Shown piece by piece: positions 1 to 8,663 of a DNA stretch of 49,583 nt. How positions within the stretch are numbered: position 1 is the stretch's first letter; the number at the start of each line of letters is the position of its first letter. Under the pieces are notes generated by a model. The model was given only the letters and a program-made list of their open reading frames with translations, was not told the origin of the DNA and did not search any database. A program made the position numbers and the translations under genes. This DNA comes from an uncultured Bacteroidota bacterium (GTDB taxonomy: Bacteria; Bacteroidota; Bacteroidia; Bacteroidales; GCA-2748055): assembly GCA_937129385.1 (NCBI GenBank), contig CAKZNC010000005.1:1-49583 (forward strand), given 5' to 3'.

Positions 1-1411
1 GTCTGATCTCCACGTATACATTGGCCAGGAGATTATCGGAATAGTGCTGAAAATCCCTCACGGCAAGATATCCCCTGGGGTTGAATTTATCATTGCCGCC
101 GGTATTGACAATTACATCTGCAGTGCCATCGCCATCTGCATCGTCGCCCACACCATCGTTGTCCGGATCCCAAAGGTACCCGATCTGTGCTCCTTCAAAT
201 CCCTCTTTGTTATTTTCATTATAGACCCTCATCAGCGGAGAGGACTCCAGGGCCATTCCCCATGCAGAGCCACTTGACTGCTGCCACCTGCTCCGCGTGA
301 AATTCAGTGATTCTCCTACCTTGATATACTTCCCGATTTTGAAATCACTGTTGGCCCTGAAATTATATCTTTTTGTATTTGAAGTAAGTAGAATTCCTTT
401 TTCATCGTACAGGCGTGCAGATATGCTGTAGTTTGCAACCTCTCCCCCTTTCGATATCCTGAGGTGGGCATTGTTGGTGCGACTCGTCTGGAGGATCTCA
501 TCCTGCCAGTCGGTCCCGTCCTGCCAGCCTTCCCCGTAATACCACTGCCTGAATTCATCGGTATAGGCAAAAGGAACAGCATCACCATTGGCTTCTGCAA
601 CAGATCTGTAAAAATCAGCATACTGGTCGGCATTCATCAGGTTGAACTTCCGCGGACGGAAATTCATCCCGGTATACCCTGAAGCGCTCACATTCAGTTC
701 GTCACCCTGTCCGCGTTTTGTCGTAATCATTACCACGCCGTTTGCACCATTCGCACCATAAATGGCTGTTGCTGATGCGTCTTTCAGAACAGAAATGGAT
801 TCGATATCCTCGGGGGCAACGGAGTTTAGATTACCTCCTACAACGCCGTCTATCACGTAAAGTGGATCCGGATCGTTCGTAATTGAACCAATTCCCCTAA
901 CCCTGATATTTACGCTACCAGACGGATCTCCGCTTTGCATCACCACAACCCCGGAAGCACGGCCCTGGATGGCCTTGGCAATACTGGGAATCGGCGTCTT
1001 GTTCAGCTCTTCACTGGAGACAACGGAAACAGCACCGGTCAGATCCTCCTTTTTTACCGTTCCGTACCCGATCACGACAACATCGTCCAGCAACTCGGAA
1101 GAGAGCTCAAGTTGCACTGTGAGCTCACTCCTTCCTTCAAGAGGGATGGTCTTTGATTCGTACCCGATATATGAGAAAATCAGTGATGCATCGAGGTTCG
1201 GAACATCAATTGAAAAAGCCCCGTCCATATCGGTAATCGCCCCCGTCGTAGTCCCAACCACCACAACATTCACACCGATCAGTGGCTCATTGTTTTGATC
1301 CGTAACTGTTCCTGTAACAGTTTGCGCAGAGATTGCAGCACCGCCAGTCGCACTCAATAAAAGGAAAATGGCAGGCAACAGCAAACGCAAGGGATTGCTT
1401 TTAAAATTCAT
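1..1411 (-). CDS. SusC/RagA-family TonB-linked outer membrane protein, N-terminal 470 residues (cut by window edge)
   Basis: Outer-membrane TonB-dependent porin of the SusC/RagA type, which usually imports oligosaccharides or peptides together with a SusD-like lipoprotein. Only the first 470 codons lie in the window; the gene runs off position 1. The ATG at 1411-1409 gives a signal peptide of about 29 residues. Residues 31-110 form a carboxypeptidase-regulatory-like domain (TVTGTV, later DMDGAFSI). The family signature VVVIGYGTVKKEDLTGAV is near residues 111-128. The plug follows to about 235, with VNIRVRGIGS, YVIDGV and LKDASATAIYGANGANG. The rest is the beginning of the barrel. Residues 415-429 form an acidic DxDxDG run resembling thrombospondin type-3 calcium-binding repeats. 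The gene diverges from the GH9 gene, so a SusD partner, if present, would be outside the window. Family assignment is certain; the substrate is unknown. Confidence 0.95.
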   Translation of the reverse strand, partial: MNFKSNPLRLLLPAIFLLLSATGGAAISAQTVTGTVTDQNNEPLIGVNVVVVGTTTGAITDMDGAFSIDVPNLDASLIFSYIGYESKTIPLEGRSELTVQLELSSELLDDVVVIGYGTVKKEDLTGAVSVVSSEELNKTPIPSIAKAIQGRASGVVVMQSGDPSGSVNIRVRGIGSITNDPDPLYVIDGVVGGNLNSVAPEDIESISVLKDASATAIYGANGANGVVMITTKRGQGDELNVSASGYTGMNFRPRKFNLMNADQYADFYRSVAEANGDAVPFAYTDEFRQWYYGEGWQDGTDWQDEILQTSRTNNAHLRISKGGEVANYSISARLYDEKGILLTSNTKRYNFRANSDFKIGKYIKVGESLNFTRSRWQQSSGSAWGMALESSPLMRVYNENNKEGFEGAQIGYLWDPDNDGVGDDADGDGTADVIVNTGGNDKFNPRGYLAVRDFQHYSDNLLANVYVEIR

Positions 1412-1544
1412 CTTAGTCAGTTATTAGCTGTTAGTATTAAGTCGTTGTTCCTTGATTCTGAATACAGATTGTAAACTTACAAAAAAAGAAGTTTCTACAT
1501 ACTGCTTCAGTCTGAATTCGTTCCATGCTCTCATCCAAAATCCA

Positions 1545-1552
1545 TACCTTTG
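1545..1552 (+). promoter_or_regulatory. Candidate -7 box TAccTTTG upstream of the GH9 gene
   Basis: The octamer TACCTTTG matches the Bacteroidota -7 consensus TAnnTTTG exactly. No clear TTG is found 19 nt upstream, so the -33 element is weak. Transcription starting about 7 nt downstream would leave a leader of roughly 40 nt before the ATG at 1598. It would exclude the possible TTG start at 1550, which lies inside the box. Confidence 0.5.
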
Positions 1553-1597
1553 AAAATGTATATTGTTTGCATCCTCAAAACCAGTTATAACCAGAAC

Positions 1598-4500
1598 ATG
1601 AAAAAAAACCTCTTTATATTATTGTTTTTGCTAAGTCAGGTCATGATTTATGCCAGTGACCTGTCAGACATTTGGTTCATTAATGACAGTATCGTTGTCC
1701 TTTACTTTGATGATGGATATGTCGACCATTACACATTGAACCAGACCAAAGAGGATGATGTAATTCACTCCGATCCCCTCAACCTGTTGAATGCAATGAC
1801 TGCTTCGTCCTATGACATCACCTCAGAAGGAGATCCTGCCTACCAGCTGGTCTTAAAGCCAGACAGTGTTGGAAGGAAATCCAGGGGAAATGATTTTTCC
1901 GGGAGAACGGCCGAGGGGAATCCCGTCGTGATGGAACACCACATTTACCTTTTTCTTCCTCACCCGTTTGTGAACGGCCAGGAATACACGATCTCATGGA
2001 CGGACTTGAACAGTACAACCCAGGACACCACCTTCACCTGGAATTACAAGCGCTCCCGTTCAGAATCCATCCATGTCAATCAGCTCGGATATGCTCCGGA
2101 AGCACCTGCAAAACTGGCTTACATTTCACACTGGATGGGTGACAAGGGACCCATGGAATCATCCACACTGTCGGGTTTCCAATTCAAAGTGATAAGGACA
2201 GCTGATGAGGTGGATGTTTTTTCCGGCACCATTATGAAAAGGAAAGACCTGCAAACCGGTGGGGTTGATGGCAGCGGCGAGAAGGATACTCCATATGGCA
2301 GTTTTTCAGGTGCCGACGTCTGGGTTTGCGATTTCTCGGCATTCACAGAGCCGGGTGAATACCGGGTCACGGTTGAAGGAATGGGTTGCTCCTTTCCGTT
2401 CAGAATCGAAGCGGATATATACAGGCAACCCTATATTGAGACAGCGCGTGCCCTATACCATCAGCGATGTGGAACTGCCCTCATGAAGGCTTATACTGAA
2501 TGGACCAGGGACCGATGCCATCACCCCGATGAGAACCCGGAGGTGGAACTGTCGGACTGGCGCTATATGGATAAACGAAATGCGTTTTCAGAATTGCCTG
2601 CCAATGCTACAGGACAACACCGACCCTGCTACGGGGGCTGGCATGATGCAGCAGACTGGGACCGAAGAACAGAGCATCTCACCGGGATCAGGTCATTGCT
2701 GCTTGCATACGAACTGCGACCTTTCAATTTTAAGGATGGTGAACTGAATATACCGGAGAGTGGCAACGGGATCCCTGATATACTGGATGAAGCAAAATGG
2801 GGAGTCGATCTTTTCAGTAGGATGCAGGAAGAGGAGGGTGGAATTCATGGAGGTATAGAGACAACCGGACACCCCGAAGCGGGTGTTGCTTCCGCCCAGG
2901 ACCACGACCAGTGGTATGCATATGCAGTGGACCCGGTGGTCACATTCAGCTACGCCGGAACTGCTGCCCAGCTTGCCCTCTGCTGGCAAATGACCGGACA
3001 GGACAGTCTTGCAAATCTTTACCTGCTTTCAGCACAAAAGGCATATCAATACGGAATGGAAAATACCCCGGCAGGTGAGGTCGGCCTGACCAGCGTCAAG
3101 GAGAACAGGCATTATGCTTCGGCAGCACTCTTCAGGGCTACGGGTGAAGAAATCTACCAGGAACAGTTTATCACAGACAATGTCGTTACCACTCCTACAA
3201 GGAGTCTCTATAACTATTTATGGGGCACATGGATGATGGCACTGGACGACCGAACCGAGCCGGCCCTGCGTCAAACCCTTTCAGATGCCGCAATCCACTG
3301 GGCCAGGTTTAATCATACCGACTTTGCTGACAAGCGGGGGTACCGGTATGGCAGCCAGTGGTCATGGGGCACGGGCTGGGGGAATGCAACCACACCTGAT
3401 GTACTGCTGCTATTCGTGGCACACAGACTTTCAGGGAATCCTGAATTCCTCTCCTACGCATATACTTCCTGCGATTACACGCTGGGTGCCAATCCCCTGA
3501 ACATGTGCTGGGTGACCGGACAGGGAGATCGTTCCCCTGTGGAAGTGATGCATCTCGATTCAAGGTATTATCACAAGGAGACCGGGATCCTGCCCGGACT
3601 GGTACCTTTCGGACCTTCGGTATATGCAAATGATCCTGACCCGGGATTTTGGGAAGAGGGATATGCCCAGAACCTGGTTTACCCGGATGGCAGCCTTTGG
3701 CCCTCTCATGAATTGTATTCCGAAAGCCGCTATATTGCCAAAACAAATGAGTTTACTATACATTCCTCCATCATACCATCTGCTGTTGCATACGGACTTC
3801 TTTCCGAACCTGATTATGAAGATCTTTCGCTCCTGGCCATACAAGGGCCTGCTGTGACAGGACTCTTTGAAGAACACCTGGGATACAGTGTGGACAGCAT
3901 TCCCGGAGCAACATATAAATGGACCCTTCCCGCGACTGCCACCTCAGAGGGCAGTGATACACAGAGGCGGATTGAAGTGACATGGGGATGCCGCAGTGAT
4001 ACGATCAGCGTCGATGTTACAACCAGCGACACTACTTGGACCATCAGTAAGACTGTCCGCATAAAGCCATATCAAATATCAGGTCCCGGCTGGATACCGG
4101 ATACATTGGATACATATACTTACAGAGTGAACGGGGAGGGTTCTTATGATTATAACTGGAGTGCAGATGAAGGGATGGTTCTGCTGAGTGGACAGCTATC
4201 AAACGAGGCAGTCTTCAGCATTTCACAGGAGGGTTGCATCTATGTGGACCTGGTAACATCGTGCGAGACCATTACAGATTCTCTTTGTATTCAATTCGGC
4301 GATGGTCAGTTTGCCTATCCCGATTCAGTCCCTCATCATGTGCCGGGAACGATCAGGACGGCATACTATGATTTTGGCGGGGAAGGAGTTGCTTATCATG
4401 ATGCTGATCCGGTCAACAATGGCCCCGGGATCCGTCCCGAAGAGGGTGTTGACACCGAAACGAAGGAAGAGAGTGAGACTGTAGGATGGGTCCAGACCGG

Positions 4501-5068
4501 AGAATGGCTTGAGTATTCAGCATACATTGAAAAAGACTCTTTATATAATTTTAAGATACGAACCGGCGGAGAAGGAGACGGGGGATTGTTCAATATCTCA
4601 TTCAATAATTCACTACTTGCAGACAATATACCTGCCATCCACACGGGAAGCTGGGCCATTTATGAAGATGTGCGAATCGATAGCTTGTTTCTTGAAAAGG
4701 ATACAGGAGTCCTTCGAATTGACATCGTCCAGGGGGGCTTTAATATCGGAGATATGCAGATCTCTTTTTTTGAGAGCAGCACGACACCCATCGACACCAC
4801 GGGACTGCCGGCTATTGAATACCAGGGTCTTCAAATTTACCCGGTTCCTGCGACCACGCATTTATGGATCAGGAATGCGGACAGACTTTCACCGGGAACT
4901 CGTTACGACATCAGTGATCTTGCCGGGAGGGTATGGGAACAGGGTCGCGTCAGATCTGGTACTCCCATTGAGATCAACGGATTACCGGAGGGAATGTACG
5001 TGTTCAGGCTCAAAGCTGAAGGATTCCCGGCTATCCACTGCCTGCTGATAAAAAAAGAGGAGAAATAG
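1598..5068 (+). CDS. Secreted glycoside hydrolase family 9 (cellulase-type) with CelD_N, CBM6-like and T9SS sorting domains
   Basis: A 1156-residue multidomain enzyme predicted to cut beta-1,4-glucan or a related polysaccharide outside the cell. The ATG at 1598 gives a clean signal peptide (MKKNLFILLFLLSQVMIYA); an in-frame TTG at 1550 is disfavoured. Residues of about 155-270 form a CelD_N immunoglobulin-like domain (IHVNQLGYAP). The GH9 catalytic domain spans about 290-745. It shows YGGWHDAADWDRR near 345-355, with the Asp residues expected for the catalytic base. It also shows LGANPLNMCWVTGQGDRSP near 628, and TNEFTIHSSIIPSAVAYG near 716, holding the expected catalytic acid Glu. Ig/PKD-like segments follow. 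A CBM6-like module (FGGEGVAYHD, GWVQTGEWLEY) lies at about 922-1057. The C-terminal 80 residues (LQIYPVPATTHLWI, GLPEGMYVFRL) look like a type A T9SS sorting domain, implying surface display or release. Exact substrate is unknown. Confidence 0.93.
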   Translation: MKKNLFILLFLLSQVMIYASDLSDIWFINDSIVVLYFDDGYVDHYTLNQTKEDDVIHSDPLNLLNAMTASSYDITSEGDPAYQLVLKPDSVGRKSRGNDFSGRTAEGNPVVMEHHIYLFLPHPFVNGQEYTISWTDLNSTTQDTTFTWNYKRSRSESIHVNQLGYAPEAPAKLAYISHWMGDKGPMESSTLSGFQFKVIRTADEVDVFSGTIMKRKDLQTGGVDGSGEKDTPYGSFSGADVWVCDFSAFTEPGEYRVTVEGMGCSFPFRIEADIYRQPYIETARALYHQRCGTALMKAYTEWTRDRCHHPDENPEVELSDWRYMDKRNAFSELPANATGQHRPCYGGWHDAADWDRRTEHLTGIRSLLLAYELRPFNFKDGELNIPESGNGIPDILDEAKWGVDLFSRMQEEEGGIHGGIETTGHPEAGVASAQDHDQWYAYAVDPVVTFSYAGTAAQLALCWQMTGQDSLANLYLLSAQKAYQYGMENTPAGEVGLTSVKENRHYASAALFRATGEEIYQEQFITDNVVTTPTRSLYNYLWGTWMMALDDRTEPALRQTLSDAAIHWARFNHTDFADKRGYRYGSQWSWGTGWGNATTPDVLLLFVAHRLSGNPEFLSYAYTSCDYTLGANPLNMCWVTGQGDRSPVEVMHLDSRYYHKETGILPGLVPFGPSVYANDPDPGFWEEGYAQNLVYPDGSLWPSHELYSESRYIAKTNEFTIHSSIIPSAVAYGLLSEPDYEDLSLLAIQGPAVTGLFEEHLGYSVDSIPGATYKWTLPATATSEGSDTQRRIEVTWGCRSDTISVDVTTSDTTWTISKTVRIKPYQISGPGWIPDTLDTYTYRVNGEGSYDYNWSADEGMVLLSGQLSNEAVFSISQEGCIYVDLVTSCETITDSLCIQFGDGQFAYPDSVPHHVPGTIRTAYYDFGGEGVAYHDADPVNNGPGIRPEEGVDTETKEESETVGWVQTGEWLEYSAYIEKDSLYNFKIRTGGEGDGGLFNISFNNSLLADNIPAIHTGSWAIYEDVRIDSLFLEKDTGVLRIDIVQGGFNIGDMQISFFESSTTPIDTTGLPAIEYQGLQIYPVPATTHLWIRNADRLSPGTRYDISDLAGRVWEQGRVRSGTPIEINGLPEGMYVFRLKAEGFPAIHCLLIKKEEK

Positions 5069-5154
5069 CAGGATTTCCCAGCCCCGACCTGCCAGTACTT
5101 GGCATTCTGAAAAAAAATAGACAAATTTGCTGTGACTAACTAACTGACATTTCA

Positions 5155-5907
5155 ATGACCATCATCAGGTTGGGGGTTCTTTTTCTGCTCCTGAATCATA
5201 TCCACGTTCTGGTGAATTGCCAGGCCAGTGTTCCCGGAAGGATCAATCAGATCATGGATGACAGGAAGGAGTTTATCCTGTCATTACATGACTCGATCAA
5301 AGGTACGGACCGGATCCTGGTCAACGGCGAACTCTATTATCCGCATCAGCAGGGGGCGCTTAATCATCCTTTCTTCCGCAATGAATCCTGGTTAACCGGA
5401 AGTGTGACCATCGAAGACCAGCTGTATGAAGATTGCCTTCTCAGGTATGACCTGTTCCTTGACCAGCTGTTGTACCTTCATATTGCAGATGGTGCAAATA
5501 CACTTGCCTTGAACAGGGAGATGGTCGACAGCTTTGTCCTGGAGGGGTCGGAATTTGTATACTTCCATGCGCATCAACTGAACAGCACAAGGAACATGGA
5601 AGAGGGCTATTATGAAACGGTATTCGATGGCAGTACCGGACTGTATGCCCGGCGAACGAAAAGGAGACTGCGCAACGACGGATTCAGGAGAGATGAGTTC
5701 CAGCAGGATACGAAACTTTACCTGTATAAAGACAGTATATTCATGTTTTTCAGGAATGACAGGCAATTACGAAAGGCGCTGGGTGACTATGAGAAAGAGA
5801 TCAGACAATTCATGAGGGAGAAAAACATTCATGTCAAGATCGATCCTCCTTCAAAGGTAAGTCTTGTGATCGCATATTACCAGGAATTAAAAAGGCGGGG
5901 AAAATGA
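5155..5907 (+). CDS. Secreted protein of unknown function, first gene of a four-gene outer-membrane module
   Basis: This 250-residue protein is not recognised. It begins with a hydrophobic segment (about residues 2-22, LGVLFLLLNHIHVLVNCQA) that looks like a signal peptide, possibly a lipoprotein signal because a Cys occurs at about residue 22 in VNCQA. The body is rich in charged and aromatic residues and has no evident membrane segment. A central stretch resembles a beta-rich domain. The C-terminal part (ALGDYEKEIRQFMREKN) is likely helical and basic. Its last four bases overlap the start of the TonB-dependent transporter gene (ATGA), so the two are probably translationally coupled and work in the same envelope complex. 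No function is proposed beyond that. Confidence 0.85.
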   Translation: MTIIRLGVLFLLLNHIHVLVNCQASVPGRINQIMDDRKEFILSLHDSIKGTDRILVNGELYYPHQQGALNHPFFRNESWLTGSVTIEDQLYEDCLLRYDLFLDQLLYLHIADGANTLALNREMVDSFVLEGSEFVYFHAHQLNSTRNMEEGYYETVFDGSTGLYARRTKRRLRNDGFRRDEFQQDTKLYLYKDSIFMFFRNDRQLRKALGDYEKEIRQFMREKNIHVKIDPPSKVSLVIAYYQELKRRGK

Positions 5908-8663
5908 GTAAGAGGCTACTGATCATTTTCCAAATTGCCCTTTTGTTTTTCCTTTCCGAGGTTGCCGGTCAGGATCCCTGCCTGGAGTATAATTATGACG
6001 GGTTGCGATTTGAAGCCTTTGCCGATTCCCTTAACAGAGCAGAGAACATCCAGGTCTCATACCTTGCCCGGTGGGTGGAAGATGTTGTAATCGATCATCC
6101 GAAGGGAACCTGCAGCCTTGATGCGGTCCTTGGAAGAACGCTTGCCCCCCGGGGAATCCGCTACATCAAAGATCCGTCGGGGAATATTATCCTCACCGGG
6201 AACAGCGAGGTGGTTACAGCACTGCCTGAAAGCTTCTATAATGTTTCAACCAGGGAATCAGCCATTGTACTCGAAGACGAAGGTACGCAACCAGCTGGTG
6301 AAAGCCGTGTACTCAGCTCGACCATCGCAGCAAAACAGGTCACCATCGGGAATCCTGCAGAACGGATCCCCGGGAAACGGGCAAATTTTTCCGGGGTTAT
6401 CACTGAAAAGGAGACCGGGGAGCCGGTGATCGGGGCTGTGGTCTATGCCGAGAGTGCAGAGGTGGGATCAATCACCGACAACAATGGGTATTTTGTAATG
6501 ACCCTTCCATCGGGACAGCATACCATAACATTGAGGTGCGTGGGGATGGAGAACCAGACCATCAACCTCAACCTGAACGAATCGGGAAGCACAAAGATCG
6601 AAATGAAGGAGGAGATCACCGCTCTTCGTGGGGTCATCGTTGTGGCTGACAAAGGAAAGAATGTCTCCGGGATGCAGATCGGGCTGAACAAGATCAGCGT
6701 TGAACTGATCAAACAGATCCCTGCAGTAATGGGTGAATCAGATGTACTGAAGACAGCCATCCTGTTGCCGGGTGTTCAGACTGTCGGTGAGGGGGCAGCC
6801 GGATTCAACGTCCGGGGTGGATCCACCGATCAGAACCTGATACTTTTGAATTCCGCACCTGTATTCAACTCCTCCCATTTCTTCGGTTTCTTTTCAGCTT
6901 TCAACCCCGACCTGGTCAAAGAATTTGAACTCTACAAAAGCGGAATCCCCGCCGAGTTTGGGGGACGGATCTCCTCGGTTTTCCAGATCACTACAAAATC
7001 GGGAAACACAAAAAAACTCAGCGGCTCAGGGGGGATCAGTCCGGTTACTGCAAGATTGATGGTGGAAGGTCCGACCGTTGGTGAATCAGGATCCTTCCTG
7101 ATCGGGGCACGCAGTACATTCTCTGATTTACTGTTGAAGCAATTCAAAGTCTCGACGCTACAGAGAAGTTCTGCGGCTTTCTATGATGCCAACCTGATCG
7201 TCAGTCAGTCCATCAATGAAAACAACGACCTTGCGCTTTCGCTCTACACCAGCAACGACCAGTTCCAGTTGAGTTCAGACACCGTTTATAATTACAACAA
7301 TTTAAACGGTACGCTGGAATGGAAACATGATTTTTCTGATAAGCTCATCAGTGAGACAAAAGCGATTTTCAGTCATTACGATTACAATGTGAATTCCATG
7401 GATAACGAGATCAATGCTTTTGATCTCAATTATGCGATTGACTATATCGAAGGACGGACAGATTTCAGGTATTTCCTCTCCAATGTTCATACTTTGAAAT
7501 TTGGTATCTCATCATCCTGGTACCTCCTGGAGCCTGGAAGCCGATACCCTGTTGGGGAACAAAGCCTCGTTGAACCATTCCAGCTGGAAAAAGAAAACGC
7601 CAACGAGGTAGCATTTTATATAAGTGATGAGTACAATATCAACCAGCGATTGTCGGTCTACGGCGGACTGCGCTTCTCTTACTACAGGTACCTTGGGCCT
7701 AAGACAGTGAACTATTATTCAGAGGGACCACGCGAACCCTTTAATCTTATTTCATCGGTATATGAAACTGACCGTACCATCCAAAGATATGCTGGTCCGG
7801 CTGCCCGCTTCTCCCTGCGCTACAAGGTCGACAATGTCAGCTCACTTAAACTCAGTTACAACAGGATGCGCCAATACCTGCATATGCTCTCCAATACGAC
7901 GGCCATCTCCCCTACCGATATCTGGAAACTCAGCGATACGCATATCAGGCCCCAACTGGGTGACCAGGTGGCTTTGGGTTACTACAGGGACTTTAACAAC
8001 AATACCATCGAAACCTCGGCGGAGATCTACTATAAGCATATCCAGGATATGATTGAATACAAAGGTGGTGCCTCCCTGATCCTCAATGAAATGATCGAAA
8101 CGGACCTGATCGACGGGACCGGGAATGCCTATGGCCTCGAATTGCTGATCAAGAAAAAATATGGCCGCTTGAATGGCCTGATCAGCTACACCTATTCCCG
8201 CACCCTCATGAAGGTGGTGGGTGAATATGCGGAAGAGACCATCAACCGGGGCAACTATTACCCGGCCAATTACGATAAACCAAATGATCTGACCGCCGTG
8301 ATCTCGTACAAGTTCAGCAGGAGATTCAGTGTCTCGAGTAATATCACCTATTCCACAGGAAGACCCATTACCCTCCCGGTTGCCAAATATAAACTGCGTG
8401 GAAGTGAGTATGTGCACTACTCCTTCAGAAATGAGTACAGGGTGCCTGATTATTTCAGGTGCGACATATCCCTGAATCTCGAAGGTAACCTGAGAAGCAA
8501 GAAACTGGCACACAGCTCATGGTCTCTCTCTGTTTACAATGTCACAGGAAGAAACAATGTCTATTCCATCTATTTTGTGAGCCGCTCCGGGAAGATACAG
8601 GGATACAAACTTTCCATTTTCTCCGAACCGATTCCTACACTTACCTATTCATTCAGATTCTGA
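5904..8663 (+). CDS. TonB-dependent transporter with N-terminal STN domain and carboxypeptidase-regulatory-like domain
   Basis: A 919-residue outer-membrane active transporter. The signal peptide covers about residues 1-22. An STN (secretin/TonB short N-terminal) domain lies at about 28-97 with Cys26 and Cys70 flanking it. A CarboxypepD_reg-like domain covers about 163-245 (SGVITEKETGEPVIGAVV, ITDNNGYF). The plug covers about 262-380 (FNVRGGSTDQNLILLN, ELYKSGIPAEFGGRISSV). The remainder is a barrel ending in an aromatic residue (LTYSFRF). STN domains in FecA-like receptors signal to an anti-sigma factor, but none is encoded nearby. The ATG overlaps the previous stop (ATGA), and the stop overlaps the next start (TGATG). 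A following DUF4249 lipoprotein is typical of this transporter subgroup. Ligand unknown. Confidence 0.93.
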   Translation: MSKRLLIIFQIALLFFLSEVAGQDPCLEYNYDGLRFEAFADSLNRAENIQVSYLARWVEDVVIDHPKGTCSLDAVLGRTLAPRGIRYIKDPSGNIILTGNSEVVTALPESFYNVSTRESAIVLEDEGTQPAGESRVLSSTIAAKQVTIGNPAERIPGKRANFSGVITEKETGEPVIGAVVYAESAEVGSITDNNGYFVMTLPSGQHTITLRCVGMENQTINLNLNESGSTKIEMKEEITALRGVIVVADKGKNVSGMQIGLNKISVELIKQIPAVMGESDVLKTAILLPGVQTVGEGAAGFNVRGGSTDQNLILLNSAPVFNSSHFFGFFSAFNPDLVKEFELYKSGIPAEFGGRISSVFQITTKSGNTKKLSGSGGISPVTARLMVEGPTVGESGSFLIGARSTFSDLLLKQFKVSTLQRSSAAFYDANLIVSQSINENNDLALSLYTSNDQFQLSSDTVYNYNNLNGTLEWKHDFSDKLISETKAIFSHYDYNVNSMDNEINAFDLNYAIDYIEGRTDFRYFLSNVHTLKFGISSSWYLLEPGSRYPVGEQSLVEPFQLEKENANEVAFYISDEYNINQRLSVYGGLRFSYYRYLGPKTVNYYSEGPREPFNLISSVYETDRTIQRYAGPAARFSLRYKVDNVSSLKLSYNRMRQYLHMLSNTTAISPTDIWKLSDTHIRPQLGDQVALGYYRDFNNNTIETSAEIYYKHIQDMIEYKGGASLILNEMIETDLIDGTGNAYGLELLIKKKYGRLNGLISYTYSRTLMKVVGEYAEETINRGNYYPANYDKPNDLTAVISYKFSRRFSVSSNITYSTGRPITLPVAKYKLRGSEYVHYSFRNEYRVPDYFRCDISLNLEGNLRSKKLAHSSWSLSVYNVTGRNNVYSIYFVSRSGKIQGYKLSIFSEPIPTLTYSFRF

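Noticed and set aside
1550-1597. In-frame TTG start upstream of the GH9 ATG
   Set aside because: It lies within the predicted -7 box, adds residues before a clean signal peptide, and would be untranscribed from that promoter.
7842-8513. A 223-codon frame antisense to the TonB transporter
   Set aside because: It lies wholly opposite a clear transporter gene; its composition follows from the codon pattern of the sense strand.
8519-8662. Extended N-terminus for the DUF4249 lipoprotein
   Set aside because: It reads through the 3' end of the transporter gene in another frame and hides the lipoprotein signal that begins at 8663.
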